Assembly: GCA_964023205.1 (NCBI GenBank)
Contig: OZ026850.1
Location: 8,629,770 to 8,693,769 of the forward strand
Reading direction: 5' to 3'
Length of the DNA stretch: 64,000 nt
Source of the DNA: Lutraria lutraria
Lineage: Eukaryota > Mollusca > Bivalvia > Venerida > Mactridae
Below, piece after piece: positions 13,801-25,015 of this stretch. Below the pieces are notes generated by a model. That model saw only the letters and a list, made by a program, of their open reading frames with translations. It ran no database searches and had not been told where the DNA came from. The stretch's first letter is position 1. Each line of letters opens with the position of its first letter. The position numbers and the translations under genes were made by a program.

Positions 13801-16800
13801 AGTAACGTTAGCATGTATATACATTCCCTCATGTTTGTTAGACAAGAAGTAAGTTTATGAATCAATAATTTCAAAATATTGGGTAGACATCTACTTGAAA
13901 TAAATTATACATGTATGCTTAAAGTTCTTTTATTGTCTTAAAGGTTATTGGAGCAGCTTGATTCTGTCACCAACTTTGGATTTAACCGTGAATTCATGCA
14001 CAAAACTCCGTTTAGAGATATAGCATTGCAACTTGGAAGAACAAATCGAGTAAAATCCAAACACGTTTTGACTTGGGATACACGCGAACTAAGGTACATC
14101 AGTCCTCTATAATTCGGTCATATTAAATAATTAAGGCATGCATGTTGTTCGGAATATTTCATGTGACAGGACATTAATCAACAAACGATGTTATACGAAG
14201 ACTAAGTTCTAGTTATCTTCTTGAATTTATAAATGAACAAAACCAACATTGTTCTAAGTCTTCGCGTGTTTCACGTAAATGCCTGACATACTTGATGTTT
14301 TAAATAACTGATGTATGGATCTCCTGCAGGTAAACTATAGTATAATTGTTAACATTGTATATGTAGGGATGACAGAACAACTAACTTTGTGAGATTTCAT
14401 CATGGTATACGTGCAGCAGCCATGTATGATCCGGAGGATCCCGTTGTAGATGGTTTACTACATGATATGGCTAAGGAAACAATAAGAGATCTTGGTATGT
14501 ACGGAGACATTATTATAAAATCATAATTATATCTCATAGAAAATACGAGTGATGTTCAATATGTTATTTGTGTTGTAATATAGCAACATGCACGATTTCA
14601 ATAATATTGATACGTCGATTTGGATAGCTCTATTCGATACCTTTACAACAGTATGTACCTAAATATTTAGTATGAAACACAAAACTGTCAAAATATTTTA
14701 ACATTCCAAGAGAGACATTCGTTGACCACTATTGAAAAATGGTTTGAATGGGTGTTGAGAATTTTGAAGAAATTAGAGCTTACATAAAACTCGGTCATTC
14801 ATTGAAGCGAATTTTTACTGACTGGGGATGTTTATGAGTCCCTAGGTTAATGTATCGTATGTGACAGTTCGTAGTTGGAAAAAGAGTTTTGTTACTGGTA
14901 CTGAGTCAGGAAAATTGAAAATAAGATATGGCTTATCAAACACAGTAAACGGCACGTAGTTGCTAAAATGACAACGAACAAATAAAGCCATCTATGCCAT
15001 ATTCATCTCATGTGAGGGTATAGCTTAACAAGTTTCTGTGCCTAAGGGCAATAATAGCCCCACATGTCGGTAATACCGTGATGTTGTTCTTAAAAAGCTC
15101 AAGATAGATTGTTAAAAACGGCGTCCAGTGACTGGTTTTCAACATGTTTGCCTACTCCATAATAATGCTCCAGCACATTCATCTGGCATTGTAAGCCAAT
15201 TTCCGATGTCGAAGAAGGTAACCGTCATGTTGGACACACCGAACTTACCAGATCTGAAAACTGAAAAAGTTCATAACATCTGGTTGTCTATATCAGTACA
15301 GACAAGATCTTAGCTCTGTTGTTTGTCTGTGTCTTTAAAGTACATCCATGATGCATTTCAGAAATGTATTCACATACTGAAGTTATGTATTTCTAACCAC
15401 GGGAAATATTTTGAGGGGAAGGAAAATAAAGTCGGTTATTTTTTTAAATATTACACAATACTTATCGAACATCTCTCGTAACATCCTGATTGGGGTATAT
15501 AATTTATACTGTATTAATAATTATGTCTAGACATGCAGATACTGCAAAAAATATGCCTTGCACAATATCTGCTTTCTTTGAATTATTATCAATTTACCTT
15601 CATTAACTGTTTTCAATACAACAATCTACCATCATACATGGAAATAAGATTTCAATACATCATTGTAAGAGATTAGGATTCAAGGCCCATTTCGATATAC
15701 GTGTATATTATAATCAAATATTTTCATTCACAAAATATTCCAGAAATGATTGAGCGTGGAACAGAATTAAAGTTACTGGTGAGATTTGCAAAAGGAATGA
15801 GGGCTGTCTTCAAGCCAATGAGGTATATGTATAGTGTTATAACAAACAGATCGTTTGACAAGCAATGATTAAATCAATTACAATTATAAGTCAAATCATT
15901 CATTCATTCAAGAAGACTAAGACTGTTTTTTAGGATTATTACATAATTGTTCGGTATAACGCCTCTGTATAGTAAGTTAGTCACTAAAGCTTTTATATTA
16001 ATATGTTATATACAATGTAATCTATAATTTAAAAAAGTATGTTCATGTCTAAACATATTTTTTGTATTTTATTCACAGATGGGACAGAGATGTGGAAACA
16101 TTACCAAATCATTTTTACTTCAATGATTTTGAACGACATAACGCAGAAATAGCAGCATTCCACTTAGACAGGTAGATAGTATACTTCTTTAACGTTAACA
16201 GTACTTTTATATTGATAATGTAATGCAACTTTTATATTGATAATGTAATGCAACTTTTATGTAGATAATGTAATGCAACTTTTATATTGATAATGTAATG
16301 CAACTTTTATATTGATAATGTAATGCAACTTTTATATAGATAATGTAATGCAACTTCTATATTGATAATGTAATGCAACTTTTATATTGATAATGTAGAA
16401 ATTATCAAGATTTTACTCTAAGATACAGTCAAACCAGTGAACAAGCCTCCCCCCTTGGGAAAGACGATCATGTAGCCTTAATTGACAGGTGACCCTTATT
16501 CGGCAGTTATTCTTATCTAATTTTTTAAACGATGGCTTTATGCACAGGATGGCCTTTATTTTGAGGTTGCTGCTAAGGAATTTTAACTGTATATCAAACA
16601 CCGTCGATACTTCTCCCTTAATTTACCACAGAATTCTGGGATTTTATCGAGTACCCCCTGTTACTGGACGGAAGTTAAATATGACGTCCGAGATATATGA
16701 ACTTGGTGGAAGAACGTTACAGAAAACATTTTATGTGTCTCCAGGTTTGTCTATGGTTTTACTCATCATTCAATTTCATTTTTTGTATATTGTAAAATAC

Positions 16801-19800
16801 AAGCTAGGACATTGTTTAGATTTATTATCTTGACTTTGAACACATGTGTAAGGAAGTGACAATTAGACCCTGAGGTTATAAAACTCTCCATGAATTCTGG
16901 ATGAACATGTGTTAGTGATAAATGTTTCAATACATATCAATGACGCTGACTACAACATGTGTGATTAATATGCTCATCTTTTAACATAGTTGTTTTGTTA
17001 ACACTGAACAATGAAATAATTATATTGTATGAGATTTAAGCTTGGAGACTGATTTCATGTTTATTTAACAACAATGTGTTAAACTAATTAGGAGATCACA
17101 GACTTACAATAATAAAGGTCGCAACATTCAACAACAAACATAAATAACAAGGATGCTTTAATTAGTATAAACTGAACGATCAAAATTACCCATAAGAGGT
17201 GCACGAAGAAATGACCTAATATTAACTAATAAATGCATTTGACTGCCGAGCAATAAAAACTATTGTGAAAATGATAAACCCCATCTGGATAAACTCCATA
17301 AACAAGTCATGAAGATTTAGCAAAATCTGTCTTACATCAGGTACCTGCTCGAAGATAATATCCACATACGTTTAGTGAAGCACCTAAATTTTGTAAATGG
17401 ATTAAATTCAACTGTGCGAAAATCGTAGATTTTTTGTTGAGAAATTCCTTGATTTAGAAAAGATTTTGGATGTCAATCATATTTACTTACAAGTTTCGTT
17501 TTGCGATTATAAAATGTACTTAATTATTTACTTAATGTGTATGTGTGATATTTATAACCTTGTAAGAATTAGATTCTTCAAAATAACTAAATACTCTCGC
17601 AAAGCGAATAATATTACATTATATAGAAATATAAACGCTTTAAGATGTGCTACTAAGTACATTGTACATCACAATCCAGAAATGGAATATAACATACGTA
17701 TAACAAAATCAAAATTAATGTTATCTATTTGATCATATTTGGTGTTTTAATCAGTATTTTATTGGCTCTGATCTAGCTGTAAATAGATGCATGTTGGTCT
17801 GAGTGAATGGCTTTATTTATCTGGGGTTCGGGGTAAATATCTGTGAGTAATTCATCAATAATAGCTACATGTGTATCATCCATATATTGTCATGTTCACA
17901 ATTCTTTACATGTACTTACATTGATATATCTTTATTCCATTCCAGTTGGCAACACGTGTTTCTTTGGCGTTTGTGATTATTATTGTGACAGTAATCATGC
18001 GTTCTGTGGTAAGGGTGATGTTATAGAAGGTTCACTCATGGTTTGGTTACCTGAAGGATGGGAAGCGCAGAGGGACAGCTGGAAAAGTCCGTACCGCAGG
18101 TAACTAGTAGAAAAAAGTCCGTACCGCAGGTAACTAGTAGATAAACATTCGTTCCGCAGGTAAATAGTAAATAAACGTTCGTACCGCAGGTAACTAGTAG
18201 ATAAAAGTCCGTACCGCAGGTAACTAGTAGATCAAAGTTCGTACCGCAGATAACTAGTAGATAAATGTTCGTACCGCAGGTAACCAGTAGATAAAAGTCC
18301 GTACCGCAGGTGACTAGTAGATAGAGGTCCGTACCGCAAGTAACTAGTAGATAGAGGTCCGTACCACAGGTAACTAGTAGATAAACGTTCGTACCACAGG
18401 TAACTAGTAGATAAACGTTCGTACCGCAGGTAACTGGTAGATAAAAGGTCGTACCGCAGGAAACTAGTAGATAAACGTTCATACCGCAGGTAACTAGTAG
18501 ATAAACGTTCGTACCGCAGGTAACTACAATGTGGTCGATAAAAGTCCGTACCGCAGGTAACTAGTAGATAAACGTTCGTACCGCAGATAACTATTTAAAA
18601 GTTAAAGTAGCTGGAAAAGTCAATAAAGTCCATACCACAGGTAACTGTATAGTAGATAAACTAGCTGGAAAAGTCCGTACCACAGGTAGTTAGTTGATAA
18701 AAGTCCGTACCACAGGTAAATAGTTAAACTAAACTAACTGGAAAAGTCCGTACCGCAGGTAACTTGTAATTTAACGAGCTGGAAAAGTCCGTACCACAGG
18801 TAACAAGTAATTGAACTAGCTGGAAAAGTCCGCACCACAGGCAACTAGTAATTATAAACAATTTAGAAAAGTCCGTACCGCAGGTAAGTAGTTAAACTAA
18901 ACTAGCTGGAAAAGTACATACCGCAGAATACTAGTACAACAAGTTGGAAAAGTCCGTACCGCAGGTTACTAGTAATTAAACACGTAGGAAAAGTCCTGAC
19001 CGCAGGTTCTACCATTCATTGTTTACATATTGCTTACAATACATTTATAAATATGGAACTTAATGGGTCTTAATTTCGAAGTTGAAGACCAATAAAGAAA
19101 AGTACAATAAAGCGTCAATATTTAGTTCTCTTTAATACTGTTGTTTCTACAGCAATACCAATAGCTTATAGTAATCTAATGCACCTATTTACTTTGATTG
19201 TATAATTATGTCGTTTGTAGATCATACAGTAAGATCAGGAAGGCAGAATGGGAGACGGACGATGCGTATTGTCAGAAATTACTGAGAAAATCCAATTATA
19301 AACGTTTTATACCTGATCTCATAGACTCGCATATATTTGATTTTATAACAGGTACGTGACGTATTGATGGCCTACTTTCACTTTACCTTCATATTACACC
19401 TTCAACAATCGTTGTTAATTTGGACTTGACTTACCCCCATTTGATGTTCGATTTATTAGTAACCCCTGTTTTTTTCTACGATATTAATGAGTGCTAAGAT
19501 TGGTGTATCATGATATATATGATATTGATGTTAAACACGATCAATAATGAAATAAAACTTTTAAAACTTTCATTACACAACCTAATAAATATATACTTCA
19601 TACATGTACTATATTCTACTTACAGGTAATATGGATAGACATCATATGGAAGTGTTTGCAAGGCATAAAAATGATAGTTGTCCTATCCACTTAGACAATG
19701 GAAGAGGGTATGTTACATATAGTGTAGATATTTGTCCTTAATAGTTTTATCTCTGTACACCCCTGTTGTATACTGTAGATATTTATCCTATATTATAGTA

Positions 19801-22800
19801 TCTCTGTACACCCCTGTTGTATACTGTAGATATTTGTCCTATATTATAGTATCTCTGTACACCCCTGTTGTATACTGTAGATATTTGTCCTTAATAGTTT
19901 TATCTCTGTACACCCCTGTTGTATACTGTAGATATTTGTCCTTAATAGTTTTATCTCTGTACACCCCTGTTGTATACTGTAGATATTTGTCCTATATTAT
20001 AGTATCTCTGTACACCCCTGTTGTATACTGTAGATATTTGTCCTATATTATAGTATCTCTGTACACCCCTGTTGTATACTGTAGATATTTGTCCTACATT
20101 ATAGTATCTCTGTACACCCCTGTTGTATACTGTAGATATTTGTCCTTAATAGTTTTATCTCTGTACACCCCTGTTGTATACTGTAGATATTTATCCTATA
20201 TTATAGTATCTCTGTACACCCCTGTTGTATACTGTAGATATTTGTCCTATATTATAGTATCTCTGTACACCCCTGTTGTATACTGTAGATATTTGTCCTA
20301 TATTATAGTATCTCTGTACACCCCTGTTGTATACTGTAGATATTTGTCCTTAATAGTTTTATCTCTGTATATCCCTGTTGTATACTGTAGATATTTGTCC
20401 TTAATAGTTTTATCTCTGTACACCCCTGTTGTATACTGTAGATATTTGTCCTTAATAGTTTTATCTCTGTACACCCATGTTGTATACTGTAGATATTTGT
20501 CCTATATTATAGTATCTCTGTACACCCCTGTTGTATACTGTAGATATTTGTCCTATATTATAGTATCTCTGTACACCCCTGTTGTATACTGTAGATATTT
20601 GTCCTACATTATAGTATCTCTGTACACCCCCATTGTATACTGTAGATATTTGTCCTATATTATAGTATCTCTGTACACCCCTGTTGTATACTGTAGATAT
20701 TTGTCCTTAATAGTTTTATCTCTGTACACCCCTGTTGTATACTGTAGATATTTGTCCTTAATAGTTTTATCTCTGTACACCCCTGTTGTATACTGTAGAT
20801 ATTTGTCCTATATTATAGTATCTCTGTACACCCCTGTTGTATACTGTAGATATTTGTCCTATATTATAGTATCTCTGTACATCCCTGTTGTATACTGTAG
20901 ATATTTGTCCTACATTATAGTATCTCTGTACACCCCTGTTGTATACTGTAGATATTTGTCCTTAATAGTTTTATCTCTGTACACCCCTGTTGTATACTGT
21001 AGATATTTATCCTATATTATAGTATCTCTGTACACCCCTGTTGTATACTGTAGATATTTGTCCTATATTATAGTATCTCTGTACACCCCTGTTGTATACT
21101 GTAGATATTTGTCCTTAATAGTTTTATCTCTGTACACCCCTGTTGTATACTGTAGATATTTGTCCTTAATAGTTTTATCTCTGTACACCCCTGTTGTATA
21201 CTGTAGATATTTGTCCTATATTATAGTATCTCTGTACACCCCTGTTGTATACTGTAGATATTTGTCCTATATTATAGTATCTCTGTACACCCCTGTTGTA
21301 TACTGTAGATATTTGTCCTACATTATAGTATCTCTGTACACCCCCATTGTATACTGTAGATATTTGTCCTATATTATAGTATCTCTGTACACCCCTGTTG
21401 TATACTGTAGATATTTGTCCTATATTATAGTATCTCTGTACACCCCTGTTGTATACTGTAGATATGTGTCCTATATTATAGTATCTCTGTACACCCCTGT
21501 TGTATACTGTAGATATTTGTCCTACATTATAGTATCCCTGTAAACCCCTGTTGTATACTGTAGATATTTGTCTTACATTATAGTATCTCTGTACACCCCT
21601 GTTGTATACTGTAGATATTTGTCCTATATTATAGTATCTCTGTACACCCCTGTTGTATACTGTAGATATTTGTCCTACATTATAGTACACAGTATCTCTG
21701 TACACCCCTGTTGCATACTAGTACTGTAGATACTTGTCCTATATTATAGTATCTCTATATACACCTGTTGTATACTGTAGATATTTGTCCTACATTATAG
21801 TACACAGTATCTCTGTACACCCCTGTTGCATACTAGTACTGAAGATACTTGTCCTATATTATAGTATCTCTATATACACCTGTTGTATACTGTAGATATT
21901 TGTCCTACATTATAGTACACAGTATCTCTGTACACACCTGTTGTATACTGTAGATATTTGTCCTCGATAGTTTTATCTCTGTACACACCTGTTGTATACT
22001 GTAGATATTTGTCCTATATTATAGTATCTCTGTACACACCTGTTGTATACTGTAGATATTTGTCCTCGATAGTTTTATCTCTGTACACACCTGTTGTATA
22101 CTGTAGATATTTGTCCCATATTATAGTATCTTTGTACACACTATTGTATACTGTAGATATTTGTCCTATATTATAGTATCTCTGTACACACCTATTGTAT
22201 ACTGTAGATATTTGTCCTATATTATAGTATCTCTGTACACACCTATTGTATACTGTAGATATTTGTCCTATATTATAGTATCTCTGTACACACCTATTGT
22301 ATACTGTAGATATTTGTCCTATATTATAGTATCTCTGTACACACCTATTGTATACTGTAGATATTTGTCCTATATTATAGTATCTCTGTACACACCTATT
22401 GTATACTGTAGATATTTGTCCTATATTATAGTATCTCTGTACATCCCTGTTGTATACTGTAGATATTTGTCCTATATTATAGTATCTCTGTACACACCTA
22501 TTGTATACTGTAGATATTTGTCATATATTATAGTACACAGTATCTCTGTACACCCCTGTTGCATACTAGTACTGAAGATATATATCCAACATTATAGTGT
22601 CAAGCATCATACATACCTTACCTGTTTTCTGTGATTTCTAAACAAAATACATGGCTTGATAGTTGGGATTGGGACACAATTTAAGGGTCTCTGAAATAAG
22701 GACAAGATTAAATCCCATGACCTTAACACACTGGACTACCCCAAATGTATTTATACTATCAATCCTAACTTTATACAAAGCGATGCTTGTTTGTTATAAG

Positions 22801-23174
22801 TTTAAGATTGTTGTTATACTATGTCTGAAAATTTTGAATGTTCCAGCAGCATTCTGAGCTTTTCTGATTAAACTGTTACTTTGACTTTCAGGTTTGGTAA
22901 AGCGTATGTTGATGAAGATTCCATCATTACACCACTGAGACAGTGCTGTAGAATTAGAAAATCAACGTTTTTAAAACTAGTCAAGTTATACATCGGACCA
23001 GAAAGACTCAGTGAACTGTTAGATTTGTCAATGAAATCAGACCCTGTATATCCTGTGTTGTTACAAGACCATCTGACTGCTATAGACAGGCGTATCATTT
23101 ATATACTGAACATTGTCGCAGAGTGTACATTCAAATATGGACTAAACAAAGTAATCATAGCTGATGGCTTCTAA
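10688..23174 (+). CDS. FAM20C: FAM20C-like Golgi/secreted Ser/Thr protein kinase, complete 11-exon gene
   Basis: Family knowledge: FAM20C (Golgi casein kinase) phosphorylates secreted proteins, typically at S-x-E sites, in the Golgi lumen or outside the cell. Exons 10688-10837, 12785-13011, 13944-14093, 14367-14494, 15744-15822, 16079-16171, 16632-16744, 17946-18099, 19221-19351, 19626-19707 and 22892-23174 join in phase through GT-AG introns to 529 codons plus TAA; human FAM20C is of similar size (about 580). Residues about 6-23 are hydrophobic, a type II signal anchor. Kinase landmarks: FKPM lysine K242, the [15 protein letters not shown] helix (262-276), a Cys-rich segment (C-x4-C, YYC, FCGKGD), the catalytic GNMDRHH (D412), the metal-binding HLDNGRGFGK (D432), then QCCRIRKST. 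The HLDNGRGFGK motif favours FAM20C over FAM20B. Introns 1, 6, 8 and 10 carry minisatellites starting at or near the donor. The assignment is firm; the ortholog relationship is inferred from motifs only. Confidence 0.92.
10830..12490. repeat. 69-bp minisatellite filling most of FAM20C intron 1, overlapping the exon 1 end
   Basis: Tandem 69-bp units made of two related halves ('gtaaacacatgtcttattac' + ggtacttatt, and 'gtaaatacatgtcgtatatt' + atggtacttatttagcatt). Variants with 'tctaattacggta' and 'tattacggtaattatttagc' match the exon 1 end plus donor. The segments 11348-11728 and 11937-12317 encode the same conceptual frame, a higher-order repeat of 589 bp. The 126-132 codon open frames here are by-products. 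Confidence 0.9.
12490..12640 (+). mobile_element. Fragment with a tRNA-like B box (SINE remnant)
   Basis: Directly after the intron 1 array, 'ccaggttcgaatcctgatc' carries a perfect B-box (ggttcgaatcc). No upstream A box remains, since the array replaces it, so this is a 5'-truncated tRNA-derived SINE rather than a tRNA. Confidence 0.35.
12785..13011 (+). CDS. FAM20C: FAM20C-like exon 2 (stem)
   Basis: Acceptor 'tttttcag|gaccgc', donor 'gaaag|gtaaaa'; phase 0 in, phase 2 out. Codes a polar, charged lumenal stem (residues 51-126) rich in K, E, D and H. This part is poorly conserved in the family, so it is supported by frame and splice sites rather than by motif. Confidence 0.75.
13095..13460. 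repeat. Diverged interspersed repeat in FAM20C intron 2
   Basis: Contains 'ccaaggtcaaggtcatactt' and 'caaaggtcaagatcacactt', spaced about 145 bp apart. These resemble the internal units of the 'gtgaccttgacctttgag' family seen at 35641-36350. Non-coding. Confidence 0.35.
13944..14093 (+). CDS. FAM20C: FAM20C-like exon 3
   Basis: Acceptor 'cttaaag|gttatt', donor 'ctaag|gtacat'. Codes residues 126-176, including [17 protein letters not shown] and a basic stretch TNRVKSKH. N-terminal to the kinase core. Confidence 0.78.
14367..14494 (+). CDS. FAM20C: FAM20C-like exon 4
   Basis: Acceptor 'atatgtag|ggatga', donor 'cttg|gtatgt'. Codes residues 176-219 with [20 protein letters not shown], matching the WLRFHLGI-type segment that precedes the kinase fold in FAM20 proteins. 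Confidence 0.82.
14700..15350 (+). pseudogene. Degraded mariner transposase fragment in FAM20C intron 4
   Basis: The frame at 15128-15313 reads [20 protein letters not shown] followed by KSEK-like and 'pNLPDL' residues. This matches the part of mariner transposases around the second catalytic Asp (here the 'HxNAPAH' signature has N for D). The upstream text around 14720-14830 looks like further decayed transposase with stops. No intact frame or clear terminal repeats. Confidence 0.5.
15744..15822 (+). CDS. FAM20C: FAM20C-like exon 5 (ATP-binding lysine)
   Basis: Acceptor 'attccag|aaatga', donor 'atgag|gtatat'. Codes residues 219-245 ending in RAVFKPMR; K242 corresponds to the conserved nucleotide-binding Lys of the family. 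Confidence 0.88.
16079..16171 (+). CDS. FAM20C: FAM20C-like exon 6 (FERHNAE helix)
   Basis: Acceptor 'attcacag|atggga', donor 'gacag|gtagat'. Codes [20 protein letters not shown], the best conserved helix of the FAM20C kinase N-lobe. Confidence 0.9.
16193..16400. repeat. 25-bp minisatellite at the start of FAM20C intron 6
   Basis: About eight units of 'taatgcaacttttatattga' plus taatg. The array begins about 20 bases after the exon 6 donor. Most differences are single bases (for example tatgtagataatg, tatatagataatg). Confidence 0.85.
16632..16744 (+). CDS. FAM20C: FAM20C-like exon 7
   Basis: Acceptor 'taccacag|aattct', donor 'ctccag|gtttgt'. Codes [20 protein letters not shown] and ends in KTFYVSP, colinear with the RVPPVAGR and TFFISP segments of FAM20C. 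NMT is a potential N-glycosylation site. Confidence 0.9.
17946..18099 (+). CDS. FAM20C: FAM20C-like exon 8 (Cys-rich insert)
   Basis: Acceptor 'cattccag|ttggca', donor 'cgcag|gtaact'. Codes [20 protein letters not shown] then DVIEGSL, with the disulfide-forming cysteines of the family, and ends in SWKSPYR. The last 22-25 exon bases and the donor are the seed of the array that fills the first 0.9 kb of intron 8. Confidence 0.9.
18073..19006 (+). repeat. Minisatellite made of copies of exon 8's 3' end and its 5' splice site
   Basis: Seventeen or so 30-bp units (aaagtccgtaccgcag then gtaactagtagat), followed by longer units of about 40 bp that also include 'agctggaaaagtccgtacc'. Counting the genuine exon end, I find about 27 copies of 'gtaccgcag/gtaccacag', most followed by gtaa. 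Units differ by point changes (gttccgcag, gtaccgcagataac). Reading on from the exon, the donor itself gives an in-frame stop (AGG TAA). Confidence 0.92.
19221..19351 (+). CDS. FAM20C: FAM20C-like exon 9
   Basis: Acceptor 'tttgtag|atcata', donor 'acag|gtacgt'. Codes [18 protein letters not shown] and IFDFIT, matching RRSYHKRKKAEWE and IFDFLMG of FAM20C. Confidence 0.9.
19626..19707 (+). CDS. FAM20C: FAM20C-like exon 10 (catalytic Asp)
   Basis: Acceptor 'cttacag|gtaata', donor 'gaagagg|gtatgt'. Codes [11 protein letters not shown] (D412, catalytic) and [10 protein letters not shown] (D432, metal binding). Both key acidic residues are present. Confidence 0.93.
19719..22590. repeat. 51-bp minisatellite with higher-order structure, FAM20C intron 10
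   Basis: About 55 units of 51 bp beginning within about 20 bases of the exon 10 donor. Two monomer types alternate, one with 'tccttaatagttttatc' and one with 'tcctatattatagtatc', sharing 'tctgtacacccctgttgtat'. Because 51 is a multiple of three and the monomers lack stops in one frame, the array makes a 603-codon open frame of 17-residue repeats ([17 protein letters not shown]); I regard that as an artefact. The right end (21680-22590) has diverged units with 'tacacag' insertions. Confidence 0.92.
22892..23174 (+). CDS. FAM20C: FAM20C-like exon 11 (C-terminus and stop)
   Basis: Acceptor 'ctttcag|gtttgg'. Codes [20 protein letters not shown], then IRKSTFLKL and a helical C-lobe to TAA at 23172-23174. 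The C-terminus is a little shorter than human FAM20C. Confidence 0.92.
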
Positions 23175-24458
23175 ACTTCTCCAATCAATGTGTGGCTAAT
23201 GATAATGAATTTACATTTACAGTCAATCTTGTGTTAGCAGTCACCTCCGAAAGAAGCCCATCCTATGAATACATGCCATTCTTTTAAAAACATTACTGAT
23301 TATTCAGAACAAAAATGAATGATCCCCAAATAAACCTGTCAATAAAGGCCATATCATGTCTTTCCCAAGGATGGACTTTGTTCACAGGTTTGACTGCATA
23401 CATCTTAACTTCATACATACAGATTCACACATTTTAAAGTTATTGGAGATGTCTGACCAGATTTAATTAAATGATATACATTCTATCTTGGATTGTAAGA
23501 AACAAACCATTAACACATATCTTACACCTGAACACTTTATTAACATATTAAAGGAAGACATACTTCAAACATTGGTTCAAAGTAAAAATTGTACAAATAT
23601 TAACTGTTAAAACTATGGAATGCATTCTAATTGTCTTGTATGGAATGCATCATTCTAATTGTCTTGGTCCATAAAAATGACTCAATGAATTAAAACAGTG
23701 ATAGTTCAAACATGATTGGTAATACATGATAAACAATAATTAACTAAACAATCAATAACTAGTATGAATCTAACTAAATATAAAACATAATGTATATATA
23801 TACAGTGTATACTGTACTACATATATAACAATACATAAACTGATTGTATTTATATAGTGTATACTGTACTACATATATAACAATACATAAACTTATTGTA
23901 TTTATATATCTATATATAGTGTACAGGAATTATTCACAACAAGAGAGATTCTTTAACATACCACAGTATTATATAACACAGAGCACATTAAAATAAACAA
24001 GACAAAACATTTCTTAATAATGAAATACATGTATATATCAACAACATATTGAACTTAGGGTGTAATGCTGTAAACAGCTGTCTGAATCTAAGTCTAAAGT
24101 CATGTACAAACTGATTATTAATGTCAAATAACTTTTAATACACTTGGATACATCTACATTAGAAGATAATTTGAAAGAAATAAGTTCATGTAATCATACA
24201 TAATATTACAACTGTATGATACAAGAAATAATAAAATTATTCACAGTATAGCCTATTGAAAATTCCTATTTATCTTCAATATGAAAATACAGAATAACTG
24301 TGTTTTTACAAGATGAAAACAGAATACATAACAGTTACCCTACCACATACTGAGATAACTGTATATCTAACACCATACTGGTGTTTTAGAGAATACATCC
24401 ACCTACAAAAAAGTCAAATATCACAGATTTCTACACTTTTATTATATTTAGTCTGAGT
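23175..24458. other. 3' flank of the FAM20C-like gene, no further gene
   Basis: AT-rich non-coding sequence, presumably 3' UTR at its left end. Contains a two-copy direct repeat of about 60 bp at 23800-23925 ('gtatactgtactacatatat'). Confidence 0.4.
23329..23346 (+). terminator. Possible polyadenylation signals of the FAM20C-like gene
   Basis: Two AATAAA hexamers (23329-23334 and 23341-23346) lie about 155-170 bases after the stop codon. Hexamers are common in AT-rich DNA, so this is only a plausible position. Confidence 0.3.
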
Positions 24459-25015
24459 CAAGTAACTGATATTTAATCTTAGCTCAGTAACTGATATTTA
24501 ATCTTAGCTCAGTAACTGATATTTAATCTTAGCTCAGTAACTGATATTTAATCTTAGCTCAGTAACTGATATTTAATCTTAGCTCAGTAACTGATATTTA
24601 ATCTTAGCTCAGTAACTGATATTTAATCTTAGCTCAGTAACTGATATTTAATCTTAGCTCAGTAACTGATATTTAATCTTAGCTCAGTAACTGATATTTA
24701 ATCTTAGCTCAGTAACTGATATCTAATCTTAGCTCAGTAACTGATATTTAATCTTAGCTCAGTAACTGATATTTAATCTTAGCTCAGTAACTGATATCTA
24801 ATCTGAGTCAAGTAACTGATATTTAATCTTAGCTCAGTAACTGATATCTAATCTTAGCTCAGTAACTGATATTTAATCTTAGCTCAGTAACTGATATCTA
24901 ATCTGAGTCAAGTAACTGATATTTAATCTTAGCTCAGTAACTGATATCTAATCTTAGCTCAGTAACTGATATTTAATCTGAGTTAAGAAACTGATATTTA
25001 ATCTTTATTAGGTAA
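24459..25015. repeat. 25-bp satellite between the two genes
   Basis: About 22 units of 'agtaactgatatttaatctt' plus agctc. A variant unit (gatatctaatctgagtcaagtaac) recurs at regular intervals towards the right end, suggesting a small higher-order unit. It lies between the convergent genes, not in an intron. Confidence 0.9.

Noticed and set aside
15128..15313. 61-codon frame as a host exon of FAM20C.
   Set aside because: It reads as mariner transposase, lies between two in-phase FAM20C exons and has no fitting splice sites.
18036..18482. 148-codon minus-strand frame with CGT-x-(F/V)-YLLVT repeats.
   Set aside because: Antisense to exon 8 and its 30-bp array; open only because the unit is a multiple of three.
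10688..23174. FAM20B (xylosylkinase) as the identity of the plus-strand gene.
   Set aside because: The HLDNGRGFGK, GNMDRHH and [15 protein letters not shown] segments match FAM20C; FAM20B has a different text at the metal-binding Asp region.
24459..25015. CRISPR-like array, given regular 25-bp repeats.
   Set aside because: No spacers: units are contiguous, and the window is eukaryotic.
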